49,576 nt of DNA, taken from positions 1 to 49,576 of the forward strand of contig NZ_PVLQ01000005.1 of the NCBI RefSeq assembly GCF_002980595.1, written 5' to 3'. This DNA comes from Malikia granosa (GTDB lineage Bacteria > Pseudomonadota > Gammaproteobacteria > Burkholderiales > Burkholderiaceae_C). The notes beneath the pieces were generated by a model, which was given only the letters and a program-made list of their open reading frames with translations, did no database searches and was not told the DNA's origin. The position numbers were made by a program, and so were the translations under genes. Below are positions 1 to 9,389 of this stretch, piece by piece (the first letter of the stretch is position 1; the number at the start of each line of letters is the position of its first letter).

Positions 1-79
1 GGGCATCCATGCCTTTGACCAATGGGGGGTCGAGCTCGGCAAGACCATGGCCAAGCAGATGGAAGCGAACGCCAACTGA
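1..79 (+). CDS. pgi: Glucose-6-phosphate isomerase, C-terminal fragment
   Basis: Only the last 25 codons are inside the window, reading from base 2 to the TGA at 77-79. The peptide contains FDQWGVELGK, the conserved C-terminal signature of phosphoglucose isomerase, followed by a short Ala/Lys/Asn-rich tail. The enzyme interconverts glucose-6-phosphate and fructose-6-phosphate in the cytoplasm, and fructose-6-phosphate is the substrate of GlmS at the far end of this window. The gene is cut by the window edge, not truncated biologically. A strong hairpin-plus-T-run at 159-185 follows the stop codon. Confidence 0.85.
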   Translation, partial: GIHAFDQWGVELGKTMAKQMEANAN

Positions 80-158
80 AGAAGTCGGCGGCACGGCAGG
101 GAAAGATCCTTGCCGCTGACTCATGGCTGGACTGATGTAGCGGCCAGCAAGCCAAAAC

Positions 159-185
159 AAAAAAGCCTGCTATCGCAGGCTTTTT
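159..185. terminator. Bidirectional intrinsic terminator between pgi and tRNA-fMet
   Basis: GCCTGC (165-170), loop TATC and GCAGGC (175-180) form a perfect 6-bp stem. It is preceded by six A residues and followed by five T residues, so it works as a rho-independent terminator on both strands. On the plus strand it ends pgi. On the minus strand it ends the transcript carrying the initiator tRNA and probably the ribosomal cluster. Confidence 0.9.
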
Positions 186-206
186 GTCTGGTTGAACCAG
201 GAATTC

Positions 207-283
<77 letters not shown>

Positions 284-307
284 TCAAGAATTGAATTCTA
301 GCACGAA

Positions 308-697
308 TTACTCGGCTGCCGGGGCTTCAGCCGAAGCGTCAGCGCGGTCGACCAGTTCGATCAGGGCCATCGGGGCGTTGTCGCCGACGCGGAAGCCCAT
401 CTTCAGGATGCGGGTGTAGCCGCCCGGACGGTTGGCAGAGCGCGGGCCCAGGTCGTTGAACAGCTTGGTGACGACGTCGCGGTCACGCAGACGGTCGAAA
501 GCCAGGCGGCGGTTGGCGACCGAGTCGACCTTGGCCAGGGTGATCATGCGCTCGACGACGCGACGCAGTTCCTTGGCCTTGGGCACGGTGGTCTTGATGG
601 CCTCGTGCGTGAGCAGCGAGTTCATCATGTTGCGCAGCATGGCCTGGCGGTGGGCGCTGGTGCGGTTGAGCTTGCGAAGTCCGTTTCCGTGACGCAT
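308..697 (-). CDS. rplQ: 50S ribosomal protein L17
   Basis: The 129-residue protein begins [20 protein letters not shown], the highly conserved N-terminus of bacterial L17, which sits at the polypeptide exit side of the large subunit. The length is close to the usual 120-130 residues, with a Glu/Ala-rich C-terminal tail. An AAGGA ribosome-binding site lies 7-9 bases before the ATG. It is the last protein gene of the alpha operon, 71 bp after rpoA, and the initiator tRNA follows on the same strand. Its identity is certain from sequence and synteny. Confidence 0.98.
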   Translation of the reverse strand: MRHGNGLRKLNRTSAHRQAMLRNMMNSLLTHEAIKTTVPKAKELRRVVERMITLAKVDSVANRRLAFDRLRDRDVVTKLFNDLGPRSANRPGGYTRILKMGFRVGDNAPMALIELVDRADASAEAPAAE

Positions 698-768
698 GGT
701 AGTTTCCTTTGAATATTTACCCGCGGCCGTATCAGGTACCGCAGGGGGTCAGGGGCAGAAAAAGGGGG

Positions 769-1755
769 TCAGTGCTTTTCCAGGCCGGCGGGCGGCCAGT
801 TTTCCAGCTTCATGCCCAGCGTCAAGCCGCGCGAAGCCAGCACTTCCTTGATTTCGTTGAGCGACTTGCGACCCAGGTTCGGGGTCTTGAGCAGCTCGTT
901 CTCGGTGCGCTGGATCAGGTCACCGATGTAGTAGATGTTCTCGGCCTTCAGGCAGTTGGCGGAACGCACGGTCAGCTCGAGCTCGTCGACCGGGCGCAGC
1001 AGCACCGGGTCAAACTGCTGGGTCACGCCGCTCTTGACGGCACCGTTCTCGAACACGTCAGCGCCTTCGAGCTGGGCGAACACGGCCAGCTGCTCGACCA
1101 GGATCTTGGCAGCAGCGCGCACGGCCTCTTCCGGACCGACGGCACCGTTGGTCTCGATCTCGAGCACCAGCTTGTCGAGGTCGGTACGCTGCTCGACGCG
1201 GGCGTTCTCGACCGCGTAGCTCACGCGCTTGATCGGGGAGAAGGAAGCGTCCAGCAGGATGCGACCGATGGCTCGGGTCGAATCGTCGCCACGGCGCAGG
1301 TTGCCCGGCACATAGCCACGGCCCTTCTCGACCTTGATCTGCATGTCGAGCTTGGCACCGGCCGACAGCGTGGCGATCGGATGCTCGGGATTCAGGATCT
1401 CGACGTCGTGCGGGGTCTGGATGTCAGCGGCAGTGACCACGCCAGCACCGTCCTTGCGCAGGCTCAGCGTGACTTCGTCACGGCCATGCAGCTTGAAGAC
1501 CACGCCCTTGAGGTTGAGCAGGATGCTGACGACATCTTCCTGGACGCCATCGATCGAGGAATACTCGTGCACCACACCCGCGATCGTCACTTCCGTCGGC
1601 GCATGTCCCACCATGGAGGACAGCAGCACACGGCGCAGGGCGTTGCCCAGCGTGTGGCCGTAACCGCGCTCGAAGGGCTCGAGCACGACCTTGGCCTTGT
1701 TGGCCGTCAGTTGCTCGACGTTGATGTTCTTGGGCTTGAGCAGATTATTCAGCAT
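769..1755 (-). CDS. rpoA: DNA-directed RNA polymerase subunit alpha
   Basis: I take the ATG at 1753-1755, giving 328 residues starting [16 protein letters not shown]. An upstream in-frame ATG exists, but the AAGGAA site sits correctly only for this one and the family begins here. The N-terminal domain (about 1-235) has the dimerisation and beta-contact motif [21 protein letters not shown] linker leads to the C-terminal domain (about 245-328), with the helix-hairpin-helix segment ending in [14 protein letters not shown], which binds UP elements and activators. The subunit nucleates polymerase assembly. The gene lies between rpsD and rplQ in the alpha operon. Confidence 0.98.
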   Translation of the reverse strand: MLNNLLKPKNINVEQLTANKAKVVLEPFERGYGHTLGNALRRVLLSSMVGHAPTEVTIAGVVHEYSSIDGVQEDVVSILLNLKGVVFKLHGRDEVTLSLRKDGAGVVTAADIQTPHDVEILNPEHPIATLSAGAKLDMQIKVEKGRGYVPGNLRRGDDSTRAIGRILLDASFSPIKRVSYAVENARVEQRTDLDKLVLEIETNGAVGPEEAVRAAAKILVEQLAVFAQLEGADVFENGAVKSGVTQQFDPVLLRPVDELELTVRSANCLKAENIYYIGDLIQRTENELLKTPNLGRKSLNEIKEVLASRGLTLGMKLENWPPAGLEKH

Positions 1756-1813
1756 TCGGACTTCCTTCAATACCCTCGGCTCGTTACGCCGATAAGGCCG
1801 ATGGAGCACAAAT

Positions 1814-1843
1814 CCCGGACTCCGCAGCTGAGCAGAATCCGGG
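1814..1843 (-). other. Imperfect stem-loop in the rpsD-rpoA spacer
   Basis: CCCGGA (1814-1819) and TCCGGG (1838-1843) are complementary and enclose 18 bases within the 108-bp gap between the rpsD stop and the rpoA start. The stem is short and has no following T-run on the minus strand, so it is not a convincing terminator. It could be a processing site or mRNA-stability element separating rpsD and rpoA expression. Confidence 0.35.
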
Positions 1844-1863
1844 CACTAGGGAGACTCTCGCGA

Positions 1864-2487
1864 TTAACGCGAGTACAGTTCGACGATCAGCGATTCGTTG
1901 ATGTCGGAACCGAACTCGTCGCGGTCAGGCGACTTCTTGAACACGCCTTCGGCCTTGTCGGCAGCGACTTCGACCCAGGCGGGGAAGCCGATTTGCTTGG
2001 CGAGTTCCAGCGCCTCGATGATGCGGGCTTGCTTCTTCGACTTCTCGCGCACGGCGACGACGTCACCGGCCTTGACCGAGTAGGACGGGATGTTGACGCT
2101 CTGGCCGTTCACCAGGATGGCCTTGTGCGACACCAGCTGGCGTGCTTCGGAACGGGTGGAGGCAAAGCCCATGCGGAAGACGACGTTGTCCAGGCGGGAT
2201 TCCAGCAGGGACAGCAGGGTGGCGCCGGTGTTGCCACGGCGACGGTCGGCTTCGGCGAAGTAGCGGCGGAACTGGCGCTCGAGCACGCCGTAGATGCGCT
2301 TGACCTTTTGCTTTTCGCGCAGTTGCAGGCCGAAGTCGGAGGTACGCTGACCCGAGGTACGGCCATGCTGGCCCGGCTTGGTGTCGAACTTGGCCTTGTC
2401 GCTGATCGAGCGGCGGGCGCTCTTGAGCAGCAGGTCGGTGCCTTCACGGCGGGAAAGTTTGGCCTTGGGGCCGATATAACGTGCCAC
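1864..2487 (-). CDS. rpsD: 30S ribosomal protein S4
   Basis: The start is a GTG at 2485-2487, preceded by AAAGGA at a normal distance, giving 207 residues beginning with the family-typical [15 protein letters not shown] after the initiator. The ATG 27 bases upstream has no good ribosome-binding site and would add residues absent from S4. S4 binds 16S rRNA early in small-subunit assembly and carries an S4 RNA-binding domain (about 97-160, [25 protein letters not shown]). In other bacteria it represses its own operon. Here it has its own promoter and a structured 5' leader (2488-2645), unlike a simple downstream operon gene. Confidence 0.97.
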   Translation of the reverse strand: MARYIGPKAKLSRREGTDLLLKSARRSISDKAKFDTKPGQHGRTSGQRTSDFGLQLREKQKVKRIYGVLERQFRRYFAEADRRRGNTGATLLSLLESRLDNVVFRMGFASTRSEARQLVSHKAILVNGQSVNIPSYSVKAGDVVAVREKSKKQARIIEALELAKQIGFPAWVEVAADKAEGVFKKSPDRDEFGSDINESLIVELYSR

Positions 2488-2508
2488 GTTGATTCCTTTT
2501 ATGCACTG

Positions 2509-2595
2509 CCGCAAGAGTTGTCTTGCGGGAGCCGCCCCTGACAGGGGGTGGCGGTGGTCTTAACGACAAACACCACCGCAGCGACGCTGCGGTGG
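2509..2595 (-). promoter_or_regulatory. Structured 5' leader of rpsD with mutually exclusive stems
   Basis: Read on the minus strand, the leader holds three stem-loops. The first is CCACCGCAGC/GCTGCGGTGG (arms 2586-2595 and 2573-2582, 10 bp, loop 3). The second is centred on CCCCTG/CAGGGG with an outer CCGCC/GGCGG pairing (2532-2554). The third is CCGCAAGA/TCTTGCGG (2509-2528, 8 bp, tetraloop). The arm of stem 1 at 2572-2579 can instead pair perfectly over 8 bp with 2551-2558 (ACCACCGC/GCGGTGGT), which would disrupt stems 1 and 2. Such alternative pairing is typical of regulated leaders; S4 autoregulation is the obvious hypothesis, but no ligand is proven. Confidence 0.6.
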
Positions 2596-2616
2596 CGACC
2601 AAAACAAAAGCCTTGG

Positions 2617-2645
2617 ATTATAGCGCTCTCGTACTGATCGACCAA
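2617..2645 (-). promoter_or_regulatory. Internal sigma70-type promoter for rpsD-rpoA-rplQ
   Basis: On the minus strand, TTGGTC (2645-2640) is separated by exactly 17 bases from a perfect TATAAT (2622-2617). The predicted transcript starts near 2610, about 120 bases before the rpsD GTG. The site lies between rpsK and rpsD, so S4, RNA polymerase alpha and L17 can be made independently of the upstream spc genes. Confidence 0.7.
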
Positions 2646-2649
2646 GCGA

Positions 2650-3051
2650 TCAGATACGACGACGCTTTTGCGGACGGCAGCCGTTGTGCGGCACCGGGGT
2701 CACGTCGGAGATCGAGGTGATGCGGATGCCCAGGGCGCCCAGGGCGCGCACCGAGGATTCGCGGCCCGGACCCGGACCCTTGATTTCGACGTCCAGGTTC
2801 TTGATGCCCTGTTCGATCGCGGCACGGCCAGCCACTTCGGAAGCAACCTGAGCAGCGAAGGGAGTCGACTTGCGCGAACCCTTGAAGCCCTGGCCACCCG
2901 ACGAAGCCCAGGACAGAGCGTTGCCCTGGCGGTCGGTGATGGTGATGATCGTGTTGTTGAACGAAGCGTGGACGTGCGCGATACCGTCGGCGATGTTCTT
3001 GCGAACCTTCTTACGGACGCGGGCGGCGGCGCTGGATTGTTGCTTAGCCAT
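2650..3051 (-). CDS. rpsK: 30S ribosomal protein S11
   Basis: The 133-residue protein has the S11 core [20 protein letters not shown], then [19 protein letters not shown], and ends [17 protein letters not shown], the invariant C-terminus. S11 forms part of the platform of the small subunit and helps shape the mRNA exit site. An AAGGA site precedes the ATG by five bases. It follows rpsM by 19 bp, and the gap to rpsD downstream is unusually long (162 bp) and filled by a promoter and leader structures. Confidence 0.98.
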   Translation of the reverse strand: MAKQQSSAAARVRKKVRKNIADGIAHVHASFNNTIITITDRQGNALSWASSGGQGFKGSRKSTPFAAQVASEVAGRAAIEQGIKNLDVEIKGPGPGRESSVRALGALGIRITSISDVTPVPHNGCRPQKRRRI

Positions 3052-3070
3052 GGTTATCCTTCAATCCGGT

Positions 3071-3436
3071 TTATTTCTTCAGCGACTGGGCGGCCTTGCG
3101 CGGACCCTTGCGGGTACGGGCGTTGGTCTTGGTGCGCTGACCGCGGACCGGCAGGCCGCGGCGATGACGGAAACCGCGGTAGCAACCGATGTCCATCAAA
3201 CGCTTGATGTTCATCGTGGTTTCGCGGCGCAGGTCGCCTTCGATCGTGTAGGTGTTGACCACGTCGCGAACCTTTTCGAGTTCGGCGTCGGACAAGTCCT
3301 TGATCTTCTTGTTGTACTCGATGCCACAAGCTTCGCAGATCTGACGCGCACGGGTGCGGCCGATACCGAAGATGGAGGTCAGGCCGATCTCGGCGTGCTT
3401 GTGAGGCGGAATGTTGATACCAGCAATACGTGCCAT
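3071..3436 (-). CDS. rpsM: 30S ribosomal protein S13
   Basis: The 121-residue protein begins [19 protein letters not shown] and contains the helix-two-turn-helix segment [20 protein letters not shown]. The basic tail [16 protein letters not shown] reaches toward P-site tRNA. S13 sits in the head of the small subunit and forms bridges to the large subunit. AAGGGA precedes the ATG. It is the classical first gene of the alpha operon, here directly downstream of rpmJ with an 18-bp gap and no visible promoter. Confidence 0.98.
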   Translation of the reverse strand: MARIAGINIPPHKHAEIGLTSIFGIGRTRARQICEACGIEYNKKIKDLSDAELEKVRDVVNTYTIEGDLRRETTMNIKRLMDIGCYRGFRHRRGLPVRGQRTKTNARTRKGPRKAAQSLKK

Positions 3437-3454
3437 GGTGGTCCCTTAAACGTA

Positions 3455-3568
3455 TCAGCCTTGACGCTGCTTGTGTCGCGGGTCGGTGCAAATAACGCGC
3501 ACGACGCCATGGCGACGGATGATCTTACAGTTGCGGCACATTTTCTTGACCGAAGCCGAAACTCTCAT
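3455..3568 (-). CDS. rpmJ: 50S ribosomal protein L36
   Basis: This is a 37-residue ORF, reading [20 protein letters not shown], then [17 protein letters not shown]. It is the short zinc-ribbon form of L36, with the C-x2-C pair at positions 11 and 14 and a further Cys-x4-His at 27 and 32. The start has AGGAG six bases upstream. It sits between infA and rpsM, its usual position. The tail KQRQG is characteristic of betaproteobacterial L36. Confidence 0.96.
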   Translation of the reverse strand: MRVSASVKKMCRNCKIIRRHGVVRVICTDPRHKQRQG

Positions 3569-3598
3569 GTCATTCTCCTGAAGAAATCTCAAAACTCT

Positions 3599-3817
3599 TT
3601 ACTTGGCGCGGAACACGATCCGGGCACGCGTGAGGTCATAAGGGGTCAGTTCGACCTTGACCTTGTCACCAGGAAGGATGCGGATGTAGTGCATGCGCAT
3701 CTTTCCCGAAATGTGGCCCAGGACCACGTGCCCGTTTTCCAGCTTTACCCGGAACGTGGCGTTGGGGAGGTTCTCTAGCACCTCGCCCTGCATCTCGATC
3801 ACATCATCCTTGGCCAT
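3599..3817 (-). CDS. infA: Translation initiation factor IF-1
   Basis: The 72-residue protein [20 protein letters not shown]... is a single S1-like OB fold, ending in [18 protein letters not shown]-1 occupies the ribosomal A site during initiation and assists IF-2 and IF-3. The gene starts three bases after the secY stop codon, so it is co-transcribed and probably translationally coupled with secY. Location between secY and rpmJ is the normal betaproteobacterial arrangement. Confidence 0.98.
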   Translation of the reverse strand: MAKDDVIEMQGEVLENLPNATFRVKLENGHVVLGHISGKMRMHYIRILPGDKVKVELTPYDLTRARIVFRAK

Positions 3818-3820
3818 CGA

Positions 3821-5140
3821 TCAGACACCTGGTGCTGCCTTGAAGTTGGCCTTTTTCAACAAGGACTCGTACTGTTGCGACATCAGGTAGTTCTGCACCT
3901 GGGCCATGAAGTCCATGGTCACCACCACGATGATCAGCAGCGAAGTGCCACCGAAGTAGAACGGAACGTTGTACTTCAGGATCAGGAACTCCGGCAGCAG
4001 ACAGACCAGCGTGATGTAGATCGCACCAGCCAGCGTCAAGCGCACCAGCACCTTGTCGATGTGCCTGGCCGTCTGGTCACCCGGACGGATGCCCGGAATG
4101 AAGGCACCGCTCTTCTTCAGGTTGTCTGCGGTCTCACGGCTGTTGAATACCAGCGCGGTGTAGAAGAAGCAGAAGAACACGATCGCTGCGGCGTAGAGCG
4201 CCACGTAGATCGGCTGTCCCGGCGACAGTGCCGAAGCAATGTCGCGCAACCAGCGCGTACCGTCACCGGTACTCACCCAACTGACCACCGTGGTGGGCAG
4301 CAGGATGATGGACGAAGCAAAGATCGGGGGAATGACGCCAGCCATGTTCAGCTTGAGCGGCAGGTGCGACGATTGACCGCCATACACCTTGTTGCCCACC
4401 TGACGGCGTGCGTAGTTCACCAGGATCTTGCGTTGTCCGCGCTCGACGAACACCACGAAGTAGGTCACGAGGACCACCAGGGCGACGATGAAGATCGCCA
4501 CCAGGGGAGCCATCGCGCCGGTGCGAACCAGTTCGAACAGGCCACCGATAGCGCTCGGGAGACCCGCAGCGATACCGGCGAAGATCAGGATCGAGATGCC
4601 GTTGCCCAGGCCACGCTCGGTGATTTGCTCACCCAGCCACATCAGGAACATCGTACCGGCGACCAGGGTCACGACGGTGGTCAGGCGGAAGCCGAAACCA
4701 GGGTCGATCACCAGGCCTTGCGTGCCTTCCAGTGCCAGGGCGATGCCGAGCGACTGGAAGATGGCGAGGCCCACGGTGCCGATGCGGGTGTACTGCGTGA
4801 TCTTGCGCTTGCCAGCTTCGCCTTCCTTCTTCATCTGCTCGAAGGCGGGCAGGATATAGCCCATGAGCTGCATGACGATGGAAGCCGAGATGTACGGCAT
4901 GATCCCCAACGCGAACACGGTGAAGCGCGACAGCGCTCCGCCCGAGAACATGTTGAACAGGTTCAGGATGCCGCCCTGCTGGCCCTTGAAGAGCTGGGCC
5001 AGCTGGTCGGGGTTGATACCTGGCACCGGGATATGAGCCCCGATACGGTAGACGACCAATGCCAGCAGCAGGAACACGAGCCGGCGACGGAGGTCGCCGA
5101 ACTTGCCTGTCTTCGCGAGGGTAGCAGCGTTAGTGGCCAC
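3821..5140 (-). CDS. secY: Protein translocase subunit SecY
   Basis: The 439-residue polytopic membrane protein forms the SecYEG channel for post- and co-translational export. Visible signatures are the N-terminal [20 protein letters not shown], the plug-containing segment [19 protein letters not shown] (about 59-77), and the cytoplasmic [14 protein letters not shown] loop near residue 350. Ten hydrophobic segments are expected and visible. The start is GTG (5138-5140) with a GGAA site. The gene follows rplO by 23 bp and precedes infA by 3 bp, within the spc operon. Confidence 0.98.
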   Translation of the reverse strand: MATNAATLAKTGKFGDLRRRLVFLLLALVVYRIGAHIPVPGINPDQLAQLFKGQQGGILNLFNMFSGGALSRFTVFALGIMPYISASIVMQLMGYILPAFEQMKKEGEAGKRKITQYTRIGTVGLAIFQSLGIALALEGTQGLVIDPGFGFRLTTVVTLVAGTMFLMWLGEQITERGLGNGISILIFAGIAAGLPSAIGGLFELVRTGAMAPLVAIFIVALVVLVTYFVVFVERGQRKILVNYARRQVGNKVYGGQSSHLPLKLNMAGVIPPIFASSIILLPTTVVSWVSTGDGTRWLRDIASALSPGQPIYVALYAAAIVFFCFFYTALVFNSRETADNLKKSGAFIPGIRPGDQTARHIDKVLVRLTLAGAIYITLVCLLPEFLILKYNVPFYFGGTSLLIIVVVTMDFMAQVQNYLMSQQYESLLKKANFKAAPGV

Positions 5141-5163
5141 GAGCAGTTCCGGTTAAAACCCGA

Positions 5164-5595
5164 TCAGGCCAACGAGCCGCCAGCGGCTTCGATGGCTTCC
5201 TTGGCGCCAGCAGTCGCGCCGACGTTGGTCAGCTTGACGGCCAGAGTCAGTTCACCGGTCTTGATGACCTTGACCTTCTTGGCCAGTTCCGGCACGAGGC
5301 CAGCGGCTTTGAGAGTCAGCAGATCGACTTCTGCAGCGCCCAGCGCTTGCAGGTCGGACAGAGTCACTTCGGCGTTGTACTTCAGGCTTTGGGACTTGAA
5401 GCCACGCTTGGGCAGTCGGCGCTGCAGCGGCATCTGGCCGCCTTCGAAACCGACCTTGTGGTAGCCGCCCGAACGCGACTTTTGGCCCTTGTGGCCACGG
5501 CCAGCGGTCTTGCCGAGACCGGAGCCAATGCCACGGCCCACGCGACGCTTGGCGTGCTTGGCACCGGCAGCGGGCTTGAGAGTGTTGAGTTCCAT
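5164..5595 (-). CDS. rplO: 50S ribosomal protein L15
   Basis: The 143-residue protein begins [26 protein letters not shown] and contains the glycine- and basic-rich extension [17 protein letters not shown] that threads into 23S rRNA, followed by [18 protein letters not shown]15 is a late-assembly protein of the large subunit. A GGAG site lies seven bases before the ATG. It sits in the standard rpmD-rplO-secY order of the spc operon. Confidence 0.98.
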   Translation of the reverse strand: MELNTLKPAAGAKHAKRRVGRGIGSGLGKTAGRGHKGQKSRSGGYHKVGFEGGQMPLQRRLPKRGFKSQSLKYNAEVTLSDLQALGAAEVDLLTLKAAGLVPELAKKVKVIKTGELTLAVKLTNVGATAGAKEAIEAAGGSLA

Positions 5596-5608
5596 GTCTT
5601 GACTCCGA

Positions 5609-5791
5609 TCAGATCACTTTGATCAGGTAACTGATCTTGTTGATCATGCCGCGCACTGCGGGGGTATCCTGCAGTTCGCTGGTGCTGTTGAGTTTGCGCA
5701 GGCCCAGGCCGCGCACGGTGGCGCGATGGTCCTCTTTGCAGCCGATGGGGCTGCGAACCAGTTGAACCTTGATGGTGTTATTGGCAGTCAT
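5609..5791 (-). CDS. rpmD: 50S ribosomal protein L30
   Basis: The 60-residue protein starts at the ATG 5789-5791 ([17 protein letters not shown]), chosen because GGGAG sits at the right distance. An ATG four codons earlier overlaps the rpsE stop and would add residues not usual for L30. It ends with the conserved [26 protein letters not shown]30 is a small protein of the large subunit that binds near 5S rRNA. The order rpsE-rpmD-rplO is standard. Confidence 0.96.
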   Translation of the reverse strand: MTANNTIKVQLVRSPIGCKEDHRATVRGLGLRKLNSTSELQDTPAVRGMINKISYLIKVI

Positions 5792-5802
5792 GATCTCTCC
5801 CA

Positions 5803-6318
5803 TCAGCCCAGGATCTCTTCCACCGACTTGCCGCGCTTGGAGGCGACGTCAGCCGGGGTGGTCGAGTTCTTCAGAGCGTCCAGAGTGGCGCGGACCAGGT
5901 TGTAGGGGTTGCTCGAGCCATGGCTCTTGGCCACGACGTCGGTGATGCCCAGCACCTCGAAAACGGCACGCATCGGGCCGCCGGCGATGATGCCGGTACC
6001 CTTGGCGGCCGGCAGCATCATGACGTTGGCAGCGCCGTGGTGACCCTTGACTGCGTGATGCAGGGAGCCATTCTTCAGCGAAACCTTGATCATGTTGCGG
6101 CGGGCTTCGTCCATGCCCTTTTGCACGGCGGCCGGCACTTCACGGGACTTGCCCTTGCCCATGCCGACGCGGCCGTCGCCGTCGCCAACCACGGTCAGTG
6201 CGGCGAAAGCCATGATGCGACCGCCCTTGACCACTTTGGTCACGCGGTTGACCGCGATCATCTTCTCGCGCAAGCCGTCGTCAGCTTCGCTCTTCACGTT
6301 AGCTTGAAATTTAGCCAT
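5803..6318 (-). CDS. rpsE: 30S ribosomal protein S5
   Basis: The 171-residue protein has the S5 N-terminal double-stranded-RNA-binding-like domain ([39 protein letters not shown]) and a C-terminal domain with [22 protein letters not shown]5 lines the mRNA entry tunnel and affects decoding accuracy. GGGGA precedes the ATG. It lies between rplR and rpmD in the spc operon with short gaps. Confidence 0.98.
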   Translation of the reverse strand: MAKFQANVKSEADDGLREKMIAVNRVTKVVKGGRIMAFAALTVVGDGDGRVGMGKGKSREVPAAVQKGMDEARRNMIKVSLKNGSLHHAVKGHHGAANVMMLPAAKGTGIIAGGPMRAVFEVLGITDVVAKSHGSSNPYNLVRATLDALKNSTTPADVASKRGKSVEEILG

Positions 6319-6332
6319 TTGCGTATCCCCAA

Positions 6333-6698
6333 TCAGAATTGCAGGCCGGCTTCACGCGCGGCGTCTGCCAGGGCCTTAACGCGGCCGTGATAGGCAAAGC
6401 CCGAACGGTCGAAAGCCACTTTCTCGATACCGGCGGCCTTCGCCTTCTCGGCGATGCGCTTGCCGATCAGCTCGGCTGCAGCCTTGTTGCCACCCTTGCC
6501 GGCGGCACCCAGTGCGGCACGCACTTCGGCTTCGACGGTAGAGGCCGAAGCCAGCACCTTGCTGCCGTCGCCAGAGATGACGCTGGCATAGATGTGCAGG
6601 TTGGTACGGTTCACGGTCAGACGGACGGCGCCTTGCTGTGCAATGCGGATGCGGGTCTGACGGGCACGGCGCAAACGCTGTTCTTTTTTCGTCAACAT
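6333..6698 (-). CDS. rplR: 50S ribosomal protein L18
   Basis: The 121-residue protein begins [20 protein letters not shown], with the basic N-terminus that contacts 5S rRNA, and ends in [26 protein letters not shown], the canonical L18 C-terminus. L18 with L5 and L25 forms the 5S rRNA complex. AAGGA lies eight bases before the ATG. Gene order rplF-rplR-rpsE is conserved. Confidence 0.98.
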   Translation of the reverse strand: MLTKKEQRLRRARQTRIRIAQQGAVRLTVNRTNLHIYASVISGDGSKVLASASTVEAEVRAALGAAGKGGNKAAAELIGKRIAEKAKAAGIEKVAFDRSGFAYHGRVKALADAAREAGLQF

Positions 6699-6709
6699 GT
6701 TCGCAGTCC

Positions 6710-7243
6710 TTATTTCTTCTTGGTCTCTTTGATCACGACCTTTTCATCCGCATAACGGATGCCCTTGCCCTTGTAGGGCTCGGGAGGACGCACGGCACGG
6801 ACTTCGGAAGCGATCTGGCCAACGCGCTGACGGTCAGCGCCCTTGATCACGACTTCGGTCGGGGTCGGGGTGGCGACCGTGATGCCAGCGGGCATCTCGA
6901 TGTTCACCGGGTGCGAGAAACCGACGGCCAGGTTGAGCTTGTTGCCCGAGGCGGCGGCCTTGTAGCCCACGCCGATCAGGGTCAGCTTCTTCTCGAAGCC
7001 CTTGCTCACGCCATTGACCATGTTGTTGACCAACTGGCGGATGGTGCCGCTCATGGCGTTGGCTTCACGCGATTCGTCGACCGGGCTGAACGACAGCTTG
7101 CCGTCAGCGCTTTCGACCTTGACCAGCGCGCTCTGAGCCAGCTCCATGGCGCCCAGGGCACCCTTGACGCTGATGGTTTCGGGCTTGATGGCCACTTCCA
7201 CGCCTTGCGGAATGGCGACTGCCTGCTTACCTACACGAGACAT
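6710..7243 (-). CDS. rplF: 50S ribosomal protein L6
   Basis: The 177-residue protein starts [17 protein letters not shown] and ends with the L6 signature [26 protein letters not shown]. Two tandem L6 folds (about 1-82 and 83-177) are expected from the length. L6 lies near the sarcin-ricin loop and factor-binding site of the large subunit. GAGGAG precedes the start. It sits between rpsH and rplR. Confidence 0.98.
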   Translation of the reverse strand: MSRVGKQAVAIPQGVEVAIKPETISVKGALGAMELAQSALVKVESADGKLSFSPVDESREANAMSGTIRQLVNNMVNGVSKGFEKKLTLIGVGYKAAASGNKLNLAVGFSHPVNIEMPAGITVATPTPTEVVIKGADRQRVGQIASEVRAVRPPEPYKGKGIRYADEKVVIKETKKK

Positions 7244-7267
7244 TTCAGATACTCCTCAATGCGCGCG

Positions 7268-7663
7268 TTAGGCGACGAAACACAGAACTTCACCGCCGAC
7301 ACCGGCAGCGCGCGCTTTGCGATCGGTCATCACGCCCTGGGGGGTGGTGACGATGGCGACGCCCAGGCCATTCTGGACCTGGGGGATGTCCTTGCTGCCC
7401 TTGTAGACACGCAGGCCAGGACGGCTGACGCGCTCGATGCGCTCGATGACCGGACGGCCAGCATAGTACTTGAGGGCGATTTCGAGCTGGCTCTTGCCGG
7501 CTTCGGTCTTGACTTGGAATCCGTCGATGTAGCCTTCGTCCTTCAACACCTGGGCGATGGCGGTCTTCACTTTGGAAGACGGCATGGCCACTGCGGCCTT
7601 GCTCACCATCTGGGCGTTGCGGATGCGGGTCAGCATATCGGCGATAGGATCACTCATGCTCAT
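7268..7663 (-). CDS. rpsH: 30S ribosomal protein S8
   Basis: The 131-residue protein begins [20 protein letters not shown], and the C-terminus has the S8 signature [34 protein letters not shown]8 is a primary binder of the 16S central domain and represses the spc operon post-transcriptionally in Escherichia coli. The upstream ATG at 7663 is favoured by its AGGAG spacing; an internal ATG two codons later would give the more common MSDPIADM start. Neighbours are rpsN and rplF. Confidence 0.97.
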   Translation of the reverse strand: MSMSDPIADMLTRIRNAQMVSKAAVAMPSSKVKTAIAQVLKDEGYIDGFQVKTEAGKSQLEIALKYYAGRPVIERIERVSRPGLRVYKGSKDIPQVQNGLGVAIVTTPQGVMTDRKARAAGVGGEVLCFVA

Positions 7664-7681
7664 TTGGGGTTCTCCTACGGC

Positions 7682-7987
7682 TTACCAGCTGGCTTTGGTG
7701 ACGCCGGGAATTTCACCGGCGAAAGCCAATTCACGCACCTTGGCACGGGCCAGACCGAACTGGCGGAAGGTACCACGGGGACGACCGGTGATTTCACAAC
7801 GGTTGTGCTGGCGGGTCGGGTTGGCGTTGCGGGGCAGCTTCTGCAGACCCAGGCGGGCTGCATCGCGCTCTTCGTCGGAACGCTTGGCGTCACCGGCGAT
7901 GGACTTCAACTCGTTGTACTTGTTGGCGAACTTGGCGGCGAGTTTCTCGCGCTTCAGTTCGCGCTGGAGCAAAGCTTGTTTAGCCAC
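7682..7987 (-). CDS. rpsN: 30S ribosomal protein S14 (zinc-free long form)
   Basis: The start is a GTG at 7985-7987 with GAGGTG upstream, giving 101 residues beginning [19 protein letters not shown] after the initiator. This matches the long, zinc-independent S14 class; the short zinc form has a CxxC pair that is absent here. The end [20 protein letters not shown] then [21 protein letters not shown] is diagnostic. S14 is needed for small-subunit head assembly. A longer in-frame reading from 8041 would overlap rplE and is not supported. Confidence 0.96.
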   Translation of the reverse strand: MAKQALLQRELKREKLAAKFANKYNELKSIAGDAKRSDEERDAARLGLQKLPRNANPTRQHNRCEITGRPRGTFRQFGLARAKVRELAFAGEIPGVTKASW

Positions 7988-7995
7988 AAACCACC

Positions 7996-8535
7996 TCAGT
8001 TCTTGAACGGGAAACGGAAACCAGCCAGCAGTGCCTTGCACTCGGCGTCGGTCTTGGCGGTCGTCGTGATGCTGATGTTCAGACCACGCAGAGCATCCAC
8101 CTTGTCGTACTCGATCTCGGGGAAGATGATCTGTTCTTTGACGCCAACGTTGTAGTTGCCACGGCCGTCGAAGGACTTGCCGGAGATACCACGGAAGTCA
8201 CGCACGCGCGGCAGGGCCACGGTGACGAAACGGTCCAGGAATTCGTACATCTGGGCGCCACGCAGGGTGACCATGCAACCGATCGGCTGCTGTTCGCGGA
8301 TCTTGAAACCAGCGATGGCCTTGCGGGCCTTGGTCACGACCGGCTTCTGGCCAGCGATCTTGGTCAGGTCGCCGACGGCGTGATCCATGACCTTCTTGTC
8401 GGCAACCGCTTCCGAGACACCCATGTTCAGGGTGATCTTGGTGATGCGCGGCACTTCCATGACGGACTTGTAGCCGAACTGCTCTTTCAGAGCCGGTGCG
8501 ACCTTGTCGCGGTAGATTTCTTGAAAGCGTGCCAT
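7996..8535 (-). CDS. rplE: 50S ribosomal protein L5
   Basis: The 179-residue protein [20 protein letters not shown]... has the L5 signature [20 protein letters not shown] and the central [28 protein letters not shown]5 binds 5S rRNA and contacts P-site tRNA. I prefer the ATG at 8533-8535; an ATG two codons upstream overlaps the rplX stop as ATGA and would couple translation. Either start keeps rplX and rplE overlapping or nearly so. Confidence 0.97.
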   Translation of the reverse strand: MARFQEIYRDKVAPALKEQFGYKSVMEVPRITKITLNMGVSEAVADKKVMDHAVGDLTKIAGQKPVVTKARKAIAGFKIREQQPIGCMVTLRGAQMYEFLDRFVTVALPRVRDFRGISGKSFDGRGNYNVGVKEQIIFPEIEYDKVDALRGLNISITTTAKTDAECKALLAGFRFPFKN

Positions 8536-8537
8536 GG

Positions 8538-8858
8538 TCATGCTGCCTTGATTTCTTCGCCGGAAGACTTGAAGACGCGGACTTTCTTGCCGTCTTCGGT
8601 CACCTTGACGCCGACGCGATCGGCCTTGCCGGTGGCGGCGTTGAAGATAGCCACGTTGGACTGGTGAATGGGCATGGTCTTGTCGACGATGCCGCCAGCG
8701 ATGCCCTTCATGGGGTTCGGCTTGGCATGCTTCTTGACCAGGTTGATGCCCTCAACCACCAGACGCTCTTCATCGGCGCGCGACACCACGGTGCCACGCT
8801 TGCCCTTGTCGCGACCAGCGATGACGATGACTTCGTCGCCTTTACGGATCTTGTTCAT
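8538..8858 (-). CDS. rplX: 50S ribosomal protein L24
   Basis: The 106-residue protein [22 protein letters not shown] has the KOW motif at its N-terminus, followed by [14 protein letters not shown]24 initiates large-subunit assembly by binding the 5' part of 23S rRNA. AAGGAG precedes the ATG by seven bases. The gene begins 11 bp after rplN, and its stop overlaps the region of the rplE start. Confidence 0.98.
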   Translation of the reverse strand: MNKIRKGDEVIVIAGRDKGKRGTVVSRADEERLVVEGINLVKKHAKPNPMKGIAGGIVDKTMPIHQSNVAIFNAATGKADRVGVKVTEDGKKVRVFKSSGEEIKAA

Positions 8859-8869
8859 GTGTCGACTCC

Positions 8870-9238
8870 TTACAGGACCTCAGGGGCCAGGGACACGATC
8901 TTCATGAACTTCTCGGTACGCAGTTCACGCGTCACGGGGCCGAAGATGCGGGTGCCGATAGGCTCCAGCTTGGCATTGAGCAGGACGGCGGCGTTGCCGT
9001 CGAACTTCACCTTGGCACCATCGCCGCGGCGGATGCCGGCAGCGGTACGGACGACCACAGCGTTGTAGACCTCGCCTTTTTTGACGCGGCCACGCGGTGC
9101 GGCTTCCTTGATGCTCACTTTGATGATGTCGCCCACGCTGGCGTAACGGCGCTTGGAGCCGCCCAGCACTTTGATGCACATCACGGACTTGGCGCCCGTG
9201 TTGTCAGCAACATCGAGTCGAGATTGCGTTTGGATCAT
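8870..9238 (-). CDS. rplN: 50S ribosomal protein L14
   Basis: The 122-residue protein starts [20 protein letters not shown] at the ATG 9236-9238, the invariant L14 N-terminus, and ends [20 protein letters not shown]14 lies at the subunit interface. It is the first gene of the cluster here. The genes that usually precede it (rpmC, rpsQ) are absent, and the divergent proC lies 276 bp away with a promoter in between. Reading frame continues upstream to 9331, but those residues are not part of the L14 family. Confidence 0.97.
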   Translation of the reverse strand: MIQTQSRLDVADNTGAKSVMCIKVLGGSKRRYASVGDIIKVSIKEAAPRGRVKKGEVYNAVVVRTAAGIRRGDGAKVKFDGNAAVLLNAKLEPIGTRIFGPVTRELRTEKFMKIVSLAPEVL

Positions 9239-9389
9239 TTGATTTAAGTCCCAACTTGAATCCCAGCGGCCACCACGGCCACAGGCGATCAGTCTTGGGC
9301 CCGTCGTTGGCAGCCAGCTCACGGTTTGCAACCGCGCTCCGGCCGACTTCGCTGGGCAGATACTTCACCCACTACGGGCGAAGAGAAAG

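Noticed and set aside
709-2541. Long plus-strand open frame opposite rpoA and rpsD.
   Set aside because: It is antisense to two certain genes, has the His/Gln/Leu/Val-rich composition of a reversed coding frame, and matches no family.
6638-8155. A 505-codon plus-strand open frame opposite rplF-rplE.
   Set aside because: It is antisense to five ribosomal protein genes; no ribosome-binding site or family motif is present.
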